DNA of 64,000 nucleotides from Siphonobacter curvatus (GTDB taxonomy: Bacteria > Bacteroidota > Bacteroidia > Cytophagales > Spirosomataceae). Every line of letters begins with the position of its first letter. The stretch's first letter is position 1. The position numbers and the translations under genes are program-made. The stretch lies in the NCBI RefSeq assembly GCF_002943425.1, contig NZ_PTRA01000001.1:744001-808000 (forward strand), given 5' to 3'. Positions 9,196 through 17,316 of the stretch are shown here, piece by piece. The notes beneath the pieces are model-generated. The model was given only the letters and a program-made list of their open reading frames with translations, was not told where the DNA came from and searched no databases.

Positions 9196-9504
9196 ATGAC
9201 GATCACTGAAAAAAATCAGAGTAAGGAGAAACTCGAAAAAGCGGCATTCATTCTAAAGACTGTCGCTCACCCGACCCGACTCGCCATTATCGATTTACTC
9301 GGCACCCAGGAACGGATGAGTGTAAACGAGCTGGCCCGTGTGCTGGAATGTGAGCAGTCGTTGCTTTCGCACCACTTAATCAATATGAAGTTGAAAGGCA
9401 TTTTACGGGCCGAGCAGGAAGGACAGAATCGCTATTATTCGTTAAAAGAACGGGACGTACTCAAGCTGATTGCCTGCATTGAGAACTGCGAATGCCGCAT
9501 GTAG
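9196..9504 (+). CDS. ArsR-family winged-helix repressor of the sulfur cluster
   Basis: DNA-binding repressor of 102 aa. The HTH core is VNELARVLECEQSLLSHHLINMK and the wing is AEQEGQNRYYSL. Cysteines are at 52 (just before the recognition helix) and at 94, 98 and 100 (C-terminal CIENCEC). This could support thiol- or metal-based sensing; BigR/SqrR sulfur sensors also use one Cys near the HTH and one in the last helix. The ATG at 9196 is chosen because an upstream start would include the operator and promoter in the coding region. It is 1 bp from the TauE gene. The inducer is inferred from neighbours, not shown. Confidence 0.85.
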   Translation: MTITEKNQSKEKLEKAAFILKTVAHPTRLAIIDLLGTQERMSVNELARVLECEQSLLSHHLINMKLKGILRAEQEGQNRYYSLKERDVLKLIACIENCECRM

Positions 9505-9505
9505 T

Positions 9506-10303
9506 ATGGAGATTATAGGTTTTGGTTTAGCTGTACTCATTGGCTTATTACTCAGTTTGTTAGGCGGTGGCGGTTCGATTCTGACGGTACCCGTGCTGGT
9601 CTACATTTTTAAGCTGCCTCCTTCGATTGCTACGGCCTATAGTTTGCTCATTGTCGGTTCAGCTTCGCTGCTGGGCTCGGTTGATTACCTGCGGCGAGGG
9701 CTCGCCAGCCCCAGAACGGCGGTGTTTTTCTCGTTTCCATCGTTTATGATGGTGTTTATTTCTCGGAAATACCTCGTTCCGGCCCTGCCCGAAGTCGTGA
9801 TAGAAAGCAATGGCTGGGTGGTAACGAAAAGTACACTGATGATGCTGCTCTTTGCGGTACTGATGGTGTTATCGGCACAGTCGATGATTCGCGGACGGAG
9901 GGAGCGGGTCGATACGGGTGAAGAAATCCGAAAGCGGCTAAATTATCCACTCATCTTCGTCGAAGGACTGCTGGTGGGTACGCTTACGGGGTTCGTGGGC
10001 GTCGGGGGTGGTTTTCTGATCATTCCGGTACTGGCCAACTTCGTACGACTGCCGATGAAGCTTGCCGTAGGTACTTCCCTGATGATCATTGCCATTAATT
10101 CTTGTATTGGATTTCTGGGTGATCTGGGTCAACATACCATGGATTGGAAATTTCTTGGGGAATTTACCAGTCTGACTTTACTGGGTGTGGTGGTGGGTAC
10201 GGGGCTTTCCCGACGCATTCCCGGCCAGGTACTCAAGCCGGCTTTTGGCTGGTTTACCTTACTGATGGGAACGGGTATTCTGTTAAAAGAGTTAGTGTTC
10301 TAA
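9506..10303 (+). CDS. TauE/SafE-family sulfite/organosulfur exporter
   Basis: Inner-membrane protein of 265 aa with about 8 helices in two homologous halves. The first half begins FGLAVLIGLLLSLLGGGGS and the second carries VGTLTGFVGVGGGFLIIPVL, the twin Gly-rich family motifs. The ATG at 9506 starts directly after the ArsR stop, so the two are translationally close; an earlier in-frame ATG overlapping arsR (9470) is less likely. Family members export sulfite, sulfoacetate or related anions. Beside a persulfide dioxygenase, which makes sulfite, sulfite export is a sensible role. Confidence 0.88.
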   Translation: MEIIGFGLAVLIGLLLSLLGGGGSILTVPVLVYIFKLPPSIATAYSLLIVGSASLLGSVDYLRRGLASPRTAVFFSFPSFMMVFISRKYLVPALPEVVIESNGWVVTKSTLMMLLFAVLMVLSAQSMIRGRRERVDTGEEIRKRLNYPLIFVEGLLVGTLTGFVGVGGGFLIIPVLANFVRLPMKLAVGTSLMIIAINSCIGFLGDLGQHTMDWKFLGEFTSLTLLGVVVGTGLSRRIPGQVLKPAFGWFTLLMGTGILLKELVF

Positions 10304-10345
10304 ACCCGGACTTTCGAAACAATTTAGTATAGATAGAAGACTTTT

Positions 10346-10651
10346 ATGAACGGAACATTTGAAGAAATCATCGCCTCGGACGAGCCTGTATTGCTCGAAT
10401 TTTATACCGACTGGTGCAAGCCCTGTAAGAAGATGGCTCCCGAACTGAATGCTGTAAAAGACATTTTCGGCGACGATCTGACCATTATTAAAATTGACGC
10501 CGAGAAGAATATGGGCCTGAAGAAACACCTCAAGGTAGATTCCGTACCGACCTTGATTCTGTACCAGAAAGGCAAACAACTCTGGCGGCAGGCAGGTGGT
10601 ATCTACGCCGACAAACTCGAACGAGTCATTCGGGAAAAGGTACGGTTTTAG
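10346..10651 (+). CDS. Thioredoxin-family protein (WCKPC)
   Basis: Cytoplasmic thioredoxin fold of 101 aa with active site W23-C24-K-P-C27 and the cis-Pro loop [11 protein letters not shown]. Lys replaces the classical Gly of WCGPC, which usually alters redox potential or partner choice. It lies 42 bp after the TauE gene. It is clearly paralogous to the next gene: both start MNG-x-F and both have a SVPTL-x-LYQ-x-G-x-QLWRQ stretch. In this cluster it may reduce persulfides or regenerate thiols for the dioxygenase-rhodanese. Confidence 0.9.
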   Translation: MNGTFEEIIASDEPVLLEFYTDWCKPCKKMAPELNAVKDIFGDDLTIIKIDAEKNMGLKKHLKVDSVPTLILYQKGKQLWRQAGGIYADKLERVIREKVRF

Positions 10652-10656
10652 TAAGA

Positions 10657-10794
10657 GCGTTTAGGGTTTTGAGTTGTATTCAAGAACGAAACTGCAAGAA
10701 GTCAGGGGTTTACTTCTTTGTGAAACCTGGTGCCTTTGTACCGTCGTGGCAAAACCTTAACGCACTTCCACGCAAAACTCTAAACCCTAAACTC
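10657..10794. repeat. Intergenic inverted-repeat bracket (GCGTTTAGGGTTTTGAG family)
   Basis: The left arm GCGTTTAGGGTTTTGAG (10657-10673) and the right arm CTCTAAACCCTAAACTC (10778-10794) are inverted relative to each other, 15 of 17 positions pairing. They bracket ~104 bp between the two thioredoxin genes. The same left arm occurs exactly at 19359-19375, again between a stop codon and the next start. Confidence 0.6.
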
Positions 10795-10809
10795 CAAACA
10801 CATCCATCC

Positions 10810-11115
10810 ATGAACGGAAACTTTCAACAACTCATTGCATCGGATAAACCCGTACTGATCGACTTTTTTGCCGAATGGTGTGGACCCTGTAAAATGATGG
10901 CTCCGTACCTGAAAGCAGTCAAGGAGAAACTAGGTGATCAGTTAACGGTCGTCAAAATTGACATTGATAAAAATCCGGCCTTGGCTCAACAACTACAGAT
11001 CCAGTCGGTACCAACGCTGGCCCTGTACCAGAATGGCCAGCAACTCTGGCGACAATCGGGCGTACTAACGGCTCAGCAAATGGAGCAGGTTATTCGTCAG
11101 AAAGCCAGTATGTAA
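10810..11115 (+). CDS. Thioredoxin (WCGPC)
   Basis: Thioredoxin of 101 aa with the classical active site W23-C24-G-P-C27 and the cis-Pro loop [11 protein letters not shown]. The frame is open to 10669, but the ATG at 10810 aligns with the paralogue's start and with the beginning of the fold. It is 57 bp from the persulfide dioxygenase gene. The pair probably arose by tandem duplication, with the upstream copy diverged at the active-site dipeptide (KP versus GP). A role in recycling enzyme or substrate persulfide is inferred from context. Confidence 0.92.
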   Translation: MNGNFQQLIASDKPVLIDFFAEWCGPCKMMAPYLKAVKEKLGDQLTVVKIDIDKNPALAQQLQIQSVPTLALYQNGQQLWRQSGVLTAQQMEQVIRQKASM

Positions 11116-11172
11116 AGGCATCGATTACGTAAAAGCTTTCCCCCATTTACTTCAACAACACGACGAATCGTT

Positions 11173-12570
11173 ATGATCATTGAGCAAATTTATACGGGCT
11201 GTCTAGCTCAGGGAGCGTATTACCTCCAGTCGGGCACCGAGGCCGCTATTATTGATCCCCTGCGGGAAGTGCAGACGTATCTGAACAAAGCCGCTCGTAA
11301 CGGAGCAACAATCAAGTACATCTTCGAAACCCACTTCCACGCGGATTTTGTATCGGGTCACGTGGATTTGTCAGCGAAAACGGGAGCCCCCATTGTCTAC
11401 GGTCCGAATGCTGCTCCTGCCTTTGAAGCCCTGATTGCCGAAGATGGTCAGGAGTTCTCATTGGGTGACTGCCGCATTCGCGTGTTGCATACGCCGGGTC
11501 ACACCCTCGAATCAACATGCTTTTTGTTACTGGACGAAAACGGGAAAGAAAACGCCATTTTCACGGGTGATACACTATTTATTGGCGATGTGGGTCGCCC
11601 GGACTTAGCCCAGAAAGCTGACCTCACGCAGGACGATCTGGCCGGTATGCTCTATGATTCCCTGCGTTCCAAGCTGCTGCCTCTGCCCAACGACGTCATC
11701 GTGTATCCGGCTCACGGAGCGGGTTCGGCTTGTGGCAAAAACATGAGTAAGGAAACCTTCGATACGCTGGGACATCAGAAAGAAGTGAACTATGCCTTGC
11801 AACCCCAAAGCAAGGAAGAATTCATTACGGCTGTGACGGACGGTCTAACGCCGCCGCCCGCGTACTTCCCCGAAAACGTTCGCCTGAATAAAGCGGGTAC
11901 GGAGCCAGTCGAAAAGGTACTCAAACGCGGTAACCACCCGCTTTCACCGGAAGCGTTTGAAGTCGTCGCGAACGAAACGGGAGCCCTGGTACTCGATACC
12001 CGCAAAGCTCAGGAGTTTGCCCAGGCGTTCATTCCCCGGAGCATCAACATTGGGATCGATGGCGACTTTGCTCCCTGGGTGGGCACGCTCATCACCGACA
12101 TCAATCAACCCCTGTTACTGGTCACAGCACCGGGTCGCGAAGAAGAAGTCATTACGCGGCTTTCGCGGGTGGGTTACGATCAGGTACTGGGCTTCCTGGA
12201 AGGGGGTATGGAAAGCTGGCGAACCGCAAACAAAGAAGTAGATCAGATTGAATCTGTAGCGGCGGAAACGTTTGCTACCAATTTTGATCCCGAAAAAACG
12301 ATAGTCAAAGACGTTCGTAAAGCTACTGAATTCGAAGGGGGCCACATTGCGGGTGCCGATAACGTTCCCCTGGCTTCCCTGAGCGAACAGATGGCTGAAT
12401 TTCCCAAAGACGAACCTTTTTACGTACACTGTGCGGGTGGGTATCGCTCCATGATTGCGGCTTCCATTCTCAAAGCTCGCGGCTATGATCAGGTACGGGA
12501 AGTAGCGGGTGGCTTTGGAGCAATCGCCAAAACCAATATACCGACGGCTAGCGGACAACTGGCTGAGTAA
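11173..12570 (+). CDS. CstB-like persulfide dioxygenase-rhodanese (MBL + two rhodanese domains)
   Basis: Protein of 465 aa in three domains. The metallo-beta-lactamase domain (1-250) has H54-x-H56-x-D58, HTPGHT (H110) and GDTLFIGDVGRPDL (D133), as in ETHE1-type persulfide dioxygenases that oxidise glutathione or protein persulfide to sulfite. A first rhodanese domain (about 265-355) lacks a Cys at its active loop (LLLVTAPGREEE). A second (about 372-455) has catalytic Cys420 in VHCAGGYRSM. This order, with an inactive first rhodanese, matches Staphylococcus CstB, which makes thiosulfate from persulfide and sulfite. It is the central enzyme of the cluster. Confidence 0.92.
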   Translation: MIIEQIYTGCLAQGAYYLQSGTEAAIIDPLREVQTYLNKAARNGATIKYIFETHFHADFVSGHVDLSAKTGAPIVYGPNAAPAFEALIAEDGQEFSLGDCRIRVLHTPGHTLESTCFLLLDENGKENAIFTGDTLFIGDVGRPDLAQKADLTQDDLAGMLYDSLRSKLLPLPNDVIVYPAHGAGSACGKNMSKETFDTLGHQKEVNYALQPQSKEEFITAVTDGLTPPPAYFPENVRLNKAGTEPVEKVLKRGNHPLSPEAFEVVANETGALVLDTRKAQEFAQAFIPRSINIGIDGDFAPWVGTLITDINQPLLLVTAPGREEEVITRLSRVGYDQVLGFLEGGMESWRTANKEVDQIESVAAETFATNFDPEKTIVKDVRKATEFEGGHIAGADNVPLASLSEQMAEFPKDEPFYVHCAGGYRSMIAASILKARGYDQVREVAGGFGAIAKTNIPTASGQLAE

Positions 12571-12659
12571 GATTTAGAAAAACTCGGTCACGCGTTCAGG
12601 AAAATCGTGGATGCGGACTGAGTTTCACCCGTTCAAAAGGATACCTTTCGAGCGGTTCC

Positions 12660-12679
12660 CATCCCTGCATACAGGGATG
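12660..12679. repeat. Short perfect inverted repeat before the first YeeE gene
   Basis: CATCCCTG-CATA-CAGGGATG, 8-bp arms and a 4-nt loop, 46 bp upstream of the YeeE start codon. It has no T-tract, so it is not a typical terminator. It may be an mRNA hairpin or a protein site; the function is unknown. Confidence 0.4.
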
Positions 12680-12724
12680 AAGCTTTCCTTTCAGATTAAA
12701 ACCTCTGTATTTTTTCGTCTCCTC

Positions 12725-13285
12725 ATGGAATGGCTTACGCAACCCTGGCCCTGGTACGTGGCGGGTCCGCTCATTGGACTGACCGTGCCGATTCTGCTCC
12801 TGTTAGGCAATAAAACCTTCGGTATTTCTTCGTCACTACGGCACATTTGTGCAGCCTGTCTGCCCGCTGGGATTCCCTTTTTTCAGTACGACTGGAAGAA
12901 GGAAAGCTGGAATCTCTTCTTTGTGGGCGGCGTATTCGTGGGTGGCCTGGTGGCGGGTACGTTCCTGTCCAATCCCGAGTTCATTCAGATTGCTCCGGCG
13001 ACGAAACAAGCCCTGGCTGCTCAACACGTAACGGACTTTCGTGGACTCATTCCTGAAGATTTATTTTCCTGGTCATCCCTGACGACCCTTCGCGGCTTCA
13101 TCCTGATGGTGGTAGGCGGTTTTCTGGTCGGTTTCGGTACCCGATGGGCGGGGGGCTGTACTTCCGGTCACGCTATCATGGGATTATCCAACCTGCAATG
13201 GCCCTCGCTGGTGGCAACGGTGTGTTTCATGATCGGCGGCTTCCTGATGACCTGGCTCGGCCTGCCCTGGATTTTGTCTTTGTAA
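12725..13285 (+). CDS. YeeE/YedE-family thiosulfate/sulfur transporter, half 1
   Basis: Membrane protein of 186 aa with about four or five helices and the family's Cys motif in [21 protein letters not shown] second Cys-containing stretch ([10 protein letters not shown]) lies near residue 45. The frame is open to 12611, but the ATG at 12725 ([18 protein letters not shown]) matches usual family starts. Fused YeeE proteins import thiosulfate through internal Cys relays; in Bacteroidota the protein is commonly split into two half-size genes, as here. Next to CstB it probably moves thiosulfate or a related sulfur species; the direction is not determinable. Confidence 0.86.
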   Translation: MEWLTQPWPWYVAGPLIGLTVPILLLLGNKTFGISSSLRHICAACLPAGIPFFQYDWKKESWNLFFVGGVFVGGLVAGTFLSNPEFIQIAPATKQALAAQHVTDFRGLIPEDLFSWSSLTTLRGFILMVVGGFLVGFGTRWAGGCTSGHAIMGLSNLQWPSLVATVCFMIGGFLMTWLGLPWILSL

Positions 13286-13307
13286 CTCCTACTACGTTTT
13301 GAACACG

Positions 13308-13781
13308 ATGAAAACCGAATCGGAAGAATTTATCCCTGCCGTATCGAACGACCCCAAAGCCCGCCTTTCGCTGGGTTCGTTAGTACCGTATGCGATCGTT
13401 GGAATGTTTTTTGGCATTGTTTTTGTGAAAGCTGAGATCGTCTCCTGGTTTCGGATTCAGGAAATGTTCCGGCTGGAAAGCTTTCACATGTACGGCGTGA
13501 TCGGCTCGGCCGTACTGACGGGCATGGGGTCCGTATTTCTGTTGAAACGATTGAAAGTCAAAGCCTTAACGGGCGAGCCGATTCGAATCTCGGATAAGGT
13601 GTTTCAACCGGGACAAATCTACGGTGGATTGCTATTCGGTTTTGGCTGGGCCTTGACCGGAGCCTGTCCCGGTCCGTTGTTCGCCCAGATTGGAGCCGGT
13701 TATTCCGTCGTACTAATTACTTTGGTAGCGGCTCTGGCCGGAACGTGGACGTACGGTGCCCTACGACGTTATTTACCCTAA
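13308..13781 (+). CDS. YeeE/YedE-family transporter, half 2 (DUF6691 type)
   Basis: Membrane protein of 157 aa with about four helices and the second-half Cys motif GWALTGACPGPLFAQIGAGY. It begins 22 bp after the first half gene. The ATG at 13308 is used; a TTG three codons earlier is the only near alternative. With the preceding protein it should make one complete YeeE-like transporter. It closes the sulfur cluster, since the next gene is 222 bp away and unrelated. Confidence 0.86.
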   Translation: MKTESEEFIPAVSNDPKARLSLGSLVPYAIVGMFFGIVFVKAEIVSWFRIQEMFRLESFHMYGVIGSAVLTGMGSVFLLKRLKVKALTGEPIRISDKVFQPGQIYGGLLFGFGWALTGACPGPLFAQIGAGYSVVLITLVAALAGTWTYGALRRYLP

Positions 13782-14003
13782 ACTGACCAAAGTCATTACA
13801 CGCGGAAGCGATTTAGGGTAGACTTGTGAGGGAATCAGGAAGAATGGAAAGTTAGTAAGGTCAACAGAATTCGTTTACATGCACGCAATGGTTGGTGTGA
13901 GTAAGGTTTTCGACTCTCTCAGCCATCTAAATGGGACGAAAGAAGGACTTTTCTCACACAAAATAAATACATCATCACCTGACCCTATAATCACTTGTTA
14001 CCT

Positions 14004-14402
14004 ATGAAACGCAGCAAACTCGAAGCCGTAGCGGGCGGCTGTTGCCCCCGTTGCCGGGAAGGAAAAATGTTCAAGTACCCCTTGTGGAACGTGACCAAGT
14101 TTGACCAGATGCATAGGTACTGTCCCGAATGTGGCCTGCGGTTTGAACGCGAACCGGGCTTCTTCATCGGAGCCATGTACGTAAGCTATGGCTTGACTAC
14201 GGGAATCATTCTGGCAACGGCAGTCGTACTGTTTTATTTGTTCAACGACCCTTCGCCTTTCGTGTACATTGGCGTTTCCATTGCCCTGATTGTCATATCC
14301 GTACCCTTTACTTTTCGGGTCTCGCGAGTGCTGTACATTCATTTGTTCTCGGGTGTAGATTACGAAGAAAATCCCGACAAAATTCTGCACGCTGATTCCT
14401 AG
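14004..14402 (+). CDS. DUF983 family protein
   Basis: Small membrane protein of 132 aa. An N-terminal zinc-ribbon-like part carries CCPRCREGKMF and CPECGLRFEREPG, two CxxC pairs, and is followed by the family signature FFIGAMYVSYGLT. Two TM helices (about 60-78 and 86-105) follow. The function of DUF983 proteins is not established. The ATG at 14004 is chosen over a TTG three codons upstream. Its stop is 1 bp from the stop of the convergent flavoprotein gene. No promoter or other feature was seen in the 222 bp upstream. Confidence 0.85.
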   Translation: MKRSKLEAVAGGCCPRCREGKMFKYPLWNVTKFDQMHRYCPECGLRFEREPGFFIGAMYVSYGLTTGIILATAVVLFYLFNDPSPFVYIGVSIALIVISVPFTFRVSRVLYIHLFSGVDYEENPDKILHADS

Positions 14403-14403
14403 G

Positions 14404-15627
14404 CTACAGCCCCTGGCCGATGGATTGCCCGGCAATCCAGCCCGTAGTCCAGGCGGCCTGAAAATTATACCCACCCGTGATGCCGTCGATATCGAGTACC
14501 TCACCCGCGAAGTACAGACCGGGAATCACCTTGCTTTCCAGGGTTTGCGGATGAAGTTGATTCAGAGCGATACCGCCGCAGGTGACAAATTCTTCCTTAA
14601 AGGTCGTTTTACCCTGTACCTGAAACGTTCCGTTGGTCAGATTTTCCAGTAATCGGTTAAAAAGCTTACCGTTCAAATCAACCCAACGAACCTGGTCTTT
14701 GATCTCATTTTCAACGAGTAAGGCCCGCCAGAGGCGGTTGGGAATGCCGAACGGAGCAACCGTAGCGACGAACTTTCCAGCATTCAGCTTTTTGAACGCT
14801 TCCAGTGACGTACGAGCAGCTTCCGGTTTTTCATTCGTCCAGTTCACCAGACTCGTAAACTGGTAATTGGTTTCTGCCAATTCGCGGGCAGCCCAGGCCG
14901 AAAGTTTCAGTACGGCAGGACCGCTTAAGCCCCAGTGGGTAAGTAGCACGGGGCCTTCCTGTTGCAGTTTGGAACCCGCCAGTCGTACCAGAGTATCAGA
15001 AACGGAAAGACCGGGCAACTCGCGGGTAAAAGAATCGGGAATATTGAATGTAAACAACGAAGGCACGGGCGACAGAATGGAAAGCCCCAGTTCGCTTAAC
15101 CACTGATAGCCCGTAAGTTGCGGATGTCCGCCCGTCGTAACTAGTACCCGATCTACAGTGAAAAGGGTTTCATCCATTCCAACCAGTTCAAAACCAGTAG
15201 CTACGGGACGAATCTGGCGGATCGGTGTACTCAACTGAAGTTCAACACCTGCCTGTTGAGCCTGCTGTTGCAGACAGCGAACGATGGTTTCGGAGGAATC
15301 CGTAGTTGGGAAAATTCGGCCATCGGCTTCCGTTTTTAATTTCACCCCCCGCTTTTCGAACCATTCGATGGTATGCTGATTGGAAAAACGCGGAAAGAGG
15401 GATTTGAGAAACTTTGCTCCCCGGGGATACCCCTTGAGCAAGTCGGCAACCGTAGCGGCGGCATTCGTCACATTACAGCGACCCCCGCCCGAAATACGAA
15501 CTTTGGACAGCACATTCCGTCCTTTTTCAAACAAGACCACCCGGGCCTGCGGATACGTTTCCGCTGCGGCAATCGCTCCAAAAAAACCGGCGGCTCCTCC
15601 GCCAATCACTGCAATCGTTTTTTTCAC
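14404..15627 (-). CDS. HI0933/BaiN-family FAD-dependent oxidoreductase
   Basis: Flavoprotein of 407 aa. The N-terminal dinucleotide fold is VIGGGAAGFFGAIAAAE, followed by the family signature KVRISGGGRCNVTNA. C-terminal motifs are FVTCGGIALNQ and GLYFAGEVLDIDGITGGYNFQ. The substrate is unknown; named relatives such as BaiN act in bile acid metabolism, but this family is widespread and its general role is open. The start codon is GTG at 15627, only 4 nt from a perfect TACCTTTG box, so the mRNA is predicted to be leaderless. It is divergent from murE. Confidence 0.88.
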   Translation of the reverse strand: MKKTIAVIGGGAAGFFGAIAAAETYPQARVVLFEKGRNVLSKVRISGGGRCNVTNAAATVADLLKGYPRGAKFLKSLFPRFSNQHTIEWFEKRGVKLKTEADGRIFPTTDSSETIVRCLQQQAQQAGVELQLSTPIRQIRPVATGFELVGMDETLFTVDRVLVTTGGHPQLTGYQWLSELGLSILSPVPSLFTFNIPDSFTRELPGLSVSDTLVRLAGSKLQQEGPVLLTHWGLSGPAVLKLSAWAARELAETNYQFTSLVNWTNEKPEAARTSLEAFKKLNAGKFVATVAPFGIPNRLWRALLVENEIKDQVRWVDLNGKLFNRLLENLTNGTFQVQGKTTFKEEFVTCGGIALNQLHPQTLESKVIPGLYFAGEVLDIDGITGGYNFQAAWTTGWIAGQSIGQGL

Positions 15628-15631
15628 GCTA

Positions 15632-15639
15632 CAAAGGTA
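15632..15639 (-). promoter_or_regulatory. -7 promoter box TACCTTTG, 4 nt before a GTG start
   Basis: The minus strand reads TACCTTTG, then TAGC, then GTG of the flavoprotein gene. It matches TAnnTTTG exactly and predicts transcription starting at the start codon. No -33 TTTG was seen at 19-21 nt. Confidence 0.6.
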
Positions 15640-15759
15640 CGGCTTAATTTTCTGAGCATTAGCTAATTTCTCCGGCAGAATCAGAAAGCGGCGAGTCTCC
15701 TTTCCGGCATTGAATCGGAAATCACTTCATCGTTTGTATTCACTTTTCAATTGAGCCCG

Positions 15760-15767
15760 TATTTTTG
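15760..15767 (+). promoter_or_regulatory. Probable murE promoter (-7 box TATTTTTG)
   Basis: TATTTTTG matches TAnnTTTG. A TTTG at 15733-15736 lies 23 nt upstream, slightly more than the usual 19-21. The murE ATG follows 30 nt downstream. Confidence 0.5.
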
Positions 15768-15797
15768 GCACCTAAACGGGCCTAATGCCTATTCCGT

Positions 15798-17252
15798 ATG
15801 CTTCTAAAAGACATTCTCTATAAAGTTTCACTCGAGGCAGTGGCAGGGTCCACTGATCTGGAAATCAGTACCATCACCTTTGATTCCCGAAAAGTCGTTC
15901 CCGGTACGCTCTTTGTGGCCATTCCCGGTACCCAGGTCGATGGTCACGATTTTATACCGAAAGCCATTGAATTAGGAGCCACAGCTATTCTGTGCGAGCG
16001 TTTACCCGAAACGTTACAGGAAGGGGTTACTTATATCCAGTCGAAAGATGCATCTCGGGCCATGGGCTTTGCGGCATCGAATTTCTACGGACAACCTTCA
16101 TCGAAACTCAAACTCGTAGGGGTGACGGGTACCAACGGAAAAACGACGACCGTAACGCTGTTATTTCGATTATTTCGGGCCCTGGGTCACCGCTGCGGAC
16201 TAATTTCGACGGTGCAGAATCAGGTGGAAGACGAGATTATTCCATCTACGCATACCACGCCCGATTCACTGACGCTGAATGCCCTACTGGCTGACATGCT
16301 CAATAAAGGCTGTACGCATGTGTTTATGGAAGTTTCCTCGCACGCCGTAGTGCAGCAACGCATTGCGGGTGTTCAGTTTGCGGGAGGAATCTTCACGAAT
16401 ATTACCCACGATCACCTGGATTTTCACAAGACCTTCGACGCCTACATTAAAGCGAAAAAGGGCTTTTTTGATCAGCTACCGAAAACGGCCTTTGCTCTGG
16501 TAAACGCCGACGATCCCAGGGGCCGCATCATGGTGCAGAATACCGTAGCCCGTCGGGAAACGTACTCACTGGAAACGGGAGCGAGCTTTAAAGGCAAACT
16601 GCTGGCCGATTCAATTTACGGCCTGGAAATGGAAGTTGATAGCCGTCAGGTTCACTTTCAACTGATTGGAAATTTCAACGCCTACAATTTGCTGGGGGTA
16701 TATGGAGCGGCAGTTCTCATGGACGAGGATCCGGCAGAAGTACTGACGGAACTTTCGGCACTGCAACCGCCTCCGGGACGCTTCGAACAGGTGATTTCGC
16801 CTGAACATATCGTCGGTATTGTGGATTACGCCCATACGCCCGACGCCCTAAAAAACGTACTCGAAACCATCGCCGAACTGCGGCAGGGTAATGAACAGAT
16901 TATTACCGTGGTGGGTTGCGGCGGCAATCGGGATGCGACCAAACGACCCGAAATGGCCCGGATTGCTTGTCAGTTTTCGGATCACGTGATTCTGACTTCG
17001 GACAATCCTCGCAATGAAGAACCGGAGGCCATTCTGGAGGATATGAAGAAAGGCGTACCGAATGATACCCCAGCCGAAGTAACGGTACTGGTTGATCGCC
17101 GGGAAGCCATTGCCCGAGCCGTATCATTAGCTCAGTCCAAAGATGTCATTCTCGTAGCGGGGAAAGGGCACGAAACGTATCAGGACGTCAAAGGGGTAAA
17201 AAATCACTTTGACGATCGGGAAGAACTACGGGCCGCCTTTCAAAAAGGATAG
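15798..17252 (+). CDS. murE: UDP-N-acetylmuramoyl-L-alanyl-D-glutamate--2,6-diaminopimelate ligase
   Basis: Cytoplasmic Mur ligase of 484 aa that adds meso-diaminopimelate to UDP-MurNAc-L-Ala-D-Glu with ATP during peptidoglycan precursor synthesis. The ATP loop GTNGKTT is at 111-117, the central-domain motif HTTPDS follows, and the C-terminal domain carries DNPR at 402-405, the motif that selects meso-DAP over lysine. The length is normal. It stands alone here rather than in a dcw cluster. The start ATG follows a likely promoter by 30 nt. Confidence 0.96.
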   Translation: MLLKDILYKVSLEAVAGSTDLEISTITFDSRKVVPGTLFVAIPGTQVDGHDFIPKAIELGATAILCERLPETLQEGVTYIQSKDASRAMGFAASNFYGQPSSKLKLVGVTGTNGKTTTVTLLFRLFRALGHRCGLISTVQNQVEDEIIPSTHTTPDSLTLNALLADMLNKGCTHVFMEVSSHAVVQQRIAGVQFAGGIFTNITHDHLDFHKTFDAYIKAKKGFFDQLPKTAFALVNADDPRGRIMVQNTVARRETYSLETGASFKGKLLADSIYGLEMEVDSRQVHFQLIGNFNAYNLLGVYGAAVLMDEDPAEVLTELSALQPPPGRFEQVISPEHIVGIVDYAHTPDALKNVLETIAELRQGNEQIITVVGCGGNRDATKRPEMARIACQFSDHVILTSDNPRNEEPEAILEDMKKGVPNDTPAEVTVLVDRREAIARAVSLAQSKDVILVAGKGHETYQDVKGVKNHFDDREELRAAFQKG

Positions 17253-17304
17253 AATTCGCTCAGCTTTGGCGAAAGTGAAGGACAGAAACGGTAGGAATTT
17301 CATC

Positions 17305-17312
17305 TAGCTTTG
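17305..17312 (+). promoter_or_regulatory. -7 promoter box TAGCTTTG, 4 nt before a GTG start
   Basis: TAGCTTTG, then AGAC, then the GTG start of apbE. It is a perfect TAnnTTTG match with the same 4-nt spacing found at three other genes here. No -33 TTTG at normal spacing. Confidence 0.6.
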
Positions 17313-17316
17313 AGAC

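Noticed and set aside
9470-9505. Earlier start for the TauE gene
   Set aside because: It would overlap arsR and add a polar stretch before the first helix; the ATG at 9506 fits the family start.
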